Source of the DNA: Actinotalea lenta
GTDB taxonomy: Bacteria; Actinomycetota; Actinomycetes; Actinomycetales; Cellulomonadaceae
Reading direction: 5' to 3'
NCBI RefSeq assembly: GCF_030586465.1
Contig: NZ_JAUQYP010000001.1
Location: 310,001 to 374,000 of the forward strand
Length of the DNA: 64,000 bases
In this document: positions 62,660 through 64,000 of the stretch, one piece after another
Layout of the letters: each line of letters begins with the position of its first letter
How positions within the stretch are numbered: the stretch's first letter is position 1
The notes under the pieces: generated by a model
What the model was told of the DNA's origin: nothing
Seen by the model: only the letters and a program-made list of their open reading frames with translations
Database searches by the model: none
Made by a program: the position numbers and the translations under genes

Positions 62660-63156
62660 GAGTTCGGCAGCAAGGTGTGATCCGCTGAGTCAAACCGCCC
62701 GGGCGGCGCTCACCGCGGTCCGGGTGCGACCAGCGGCGCGCCGCGATCCGTCCGGACCTGGCCGGAGAGCGGCATGAACTCCGCTGTCGCGCCCTCGGTC
62801 CCCGCCGCTGACTCCTCGCAGCCTTCGGCCGCCCGATCGCGTGGGTCCGCCTGAAGGCTGAAGCGTTAGCGTCGAATGGCGACGGAAACGCTTCAGACTT
62901 GGCCCCAGCCCAGGCTGCCCGCCACCTCATGGCACCGATGGTCGACGTTCCACGCCGCGATCCGCAACGCGGCGCCGTCAAAGCGGGTCAGGGTGTCCAC
63001 GTCGTTCGCTCGAGCGCCATGGAGTGCCCGCAGCGTCGTCTGCTCATGGCCGCTGATGGCACAGCAGCATGGCGTCGTCGCTCACTGCGGACACGAACCG
63101 CCAACCGAGCGACAACGGCGAGTTTGACCCATCCAGCACACCTTGCTGCCGAACTC
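62660..63156. mobile_element. Short inverted-repeat element without transposase (MITE-like or IS remnant)
   Basis: The 637-bp gap between the sensor gene and purC is mostly this element. Its ends, 62660-62699 and 63117-63156, are 40-bp inverted repeats: the outer 20 bases (GAGTTCGGCAGCAAGGTGTG) are identical and a GTCAAAC block is shared inside. AGCCGAGC occurs directly outside both ends (62650-62657 and 63157-63164), as an 8-bp target duplication. No transposase-like frame is visible inside; an inverted repeat at 62854-62900 lies in the middle. The left duplication still has TCA, the old purC stop. Confidence 0.78.
62854..62900. repeat. Inverted repeat inside the MITE-like element
   Basis: AAGGCTGAAGCGTT and AACGCTTCAGACTT pair over 14 bp with one mismatch, around a 19-base loop. 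Could be a remnant of internal structure or a binding site. Confidence 0.5.
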
Positions 63157-64000
63157 AGCCGAGCGCGAGCTCGCGCCCGGTGATCAGGCGGAACGCCTCG
63201 AGGTAGCGCTCACGGGTCCGGGCGACCACCTCGTCGGGCAGCGGCGGCGGAGGCGTGTCCGACGACCGGTCCCACCCCGACGCGGGCGAGGTCAGCCAGT
63301 CGCGGACGTACTGCTTGTCGAAGCTCGGCTGGGAGCGCCCCGGCAGCCACCGGTCCGCGGGCCAGAACCGGGACGAGTCGGGGGTGAGGACCTCGTCGCC
63401 CAGCACCAGGCGGCCGGCGGCCGGTCCGTCGCTCGGGCGGCCGAACTCCAGCTTGGTGTCGGCGAGGATGACGCCCCGCTCACGCGCGATCTGCTCGGCC
63501 CGCGAGTAGACCGCCAGCGTGAGGTCGCGGGCCGCCGCGGCGTCCGCGGGTCCGACCCGCGCCGCCACCTGGTCGAAGGTGACGTTCTCGTCGTGCTCGC
63601 CCAGCTCCGCCTTGGTGGCGGGGGTGAAGATCGCCTCCGGCAGTCGCGACCCGTCCTGCAGCCCCGGGGGGAGCGCCACGCCGCACACCGCCCCGGCGGC
63701 GCGATACTCGACCAGCCCGGACCCGGTGAGGTAGCCGCGGGCCACGCACTCGACCGGGAGCATCGTCAGCCTGCGGCACACCATCGCCCGCCCGGCGACC
63801 TCGGGGGGGACGCCGCCGGGGCCCGACTCTGCCGTGACGAGGTGGTGCGGGACGAGGTCGGCGAGCAGGTCGAACCACCACAGGCTCAGCTGCGTCAGCA
63901 CCACGCCCTTGTCCGGGACGGGCGTGGCGAGCACGTGGTCGTAGGCGCTGATCCGGTCGCTGGCCACCACGAGCACGACGTCGCCCGACGGGTGCGGGTC
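63155..64000 (-). CDS. purC: Phosphoribosylaminoimidazole-succinocarboxamide synthase (5' end outside window)
   Basis: 281 codons visible; open to the window edge (DPHPSGDVVLVVASDRISAYDHVLATPVPDKG). SAICAR synthase blocks: RISAYD, VECVARGYLTGSGLVEY, FTPATKAELGEHDENVTF, ILADTKLEFG, DEVLTPDSSRFWPADRW and SFDKQYVRDWL. It follows the step after PurE/K in purine synthesis. Its TGA is formed partly from the inserted element: the last two bases belong to the element's end. Confidence 0.94.
   Translation of the reverse strand, partial: DPHPSGDVVLVVASDRISAYDHVLATPVPDKGVVLTQLSLWWFDLLADLVPHHLVTAESGPGGVPPEVAGRAMVCRRLTMLPVECVARGYLTGSGLVEYRAAGAVCGVALPPGLQDGSRLPEAIFTPATKAELGEHDENVTFDQVAARVGPADAAAARDLTLAVYSRAEQIARERGVILADTKLEFGRPSDGPAAGRLVLGDEVLTPDSSRFWPADRWLPGRSQPSFDKQYVRDWLTSPASGWDRSSDTPPPPLPDEVVARTRERYLEAFRLITGRELALG

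Overview
The window is very GC-rich (roughly 70-75% by eye). GTG and TTG starts are common, Shine-Dalgarno sites are strong (GGAGG or AAGGAG), and it carries actinobacterial markers (BldC, DUF3073, DUF3618, purS/purQ/purL split FGAM synthase, a high-molecular-weight FabG beside a FadA2-like thiolase). Secreted enzymes ending in CBM2-like domains point to Cellulomonas or a close relative in the Micrococcales. The organism is inferred from these features, not identified by a search.

Layout. 1-9.4 kb: the end of a class III cyclase-AAA-TPR regulator, a secreted protein of unknown function, an MFS transporter fused to a cyclic-nucleotide-binding domain, a LON-domain protein, two SDRs and small proteins. 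9.4-16.1 kb: the most unusual block, a same-strand three-gene cassette made of a neprosin-domain protein, a 1219-residue protein of unknown function and a Gly/Pro-repeat protein; none has a signal peptide. 16.2-25.5 kb: metabolic and signalling singletons (DUF302, HAD, amidohydrolase, pilin-like protein, membrane EAL protein, APH kinase, cysteine-less HesB-like protein, MscS, GalE, luciferase-like oxidoreductase, zincin). 25.5-27.4 kb: tRNA-Glu/Asp/Phe with a promoter and terminator, a holin-like/DUF3618 pair, bldC and DUF3073. 

27.5-40.9 kb: purF-purM and purL on the minus strand, interleaved with an ExeM/NucH-type nuclease, a UshA-type nucleotidase, a radical SAM/SPASM-hemY pair and small genes. 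41.1-52.5 kb: a short ATP-dependent DNA ligase; a TetR-acyl-CoA dehydrogenase pair; a sugar ABC transporter (binding protein plus two permeases, no ATPase); and a thiolase-FabG-MaoC operon whose upstream region shares an operator-like sequence with the tetR promoter, which suggests one fatty-acid regulon split by the transporter. 52.6-64 kb: a pentapeptide-like protein, purQ-purS, two zinc alcohol dehydrogenases, a DJ-1/PfpI protein, a YtcJ-type amidohydrolase, and a LacI-sensor-PAS-GGDEF-EAL protein split by an apparent single-base frameshift. A ~0.5-kb element with 40-bp inverted repeats and an 8-bp target duplication sits exactly at the end of purC, which runs off the window.

Themes: purine synthesis genes are all on the minus strand but dispersed; cyclic nucleotide and c-di-GMP signalling recur; two secreted phosphate-releasing enzymes carry CBM2-like tails. 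The best candidates for new biology are the neprosin cassette, the shared TetR operator, the broken c-di-GMP sensor and the short inverted-repeat element.
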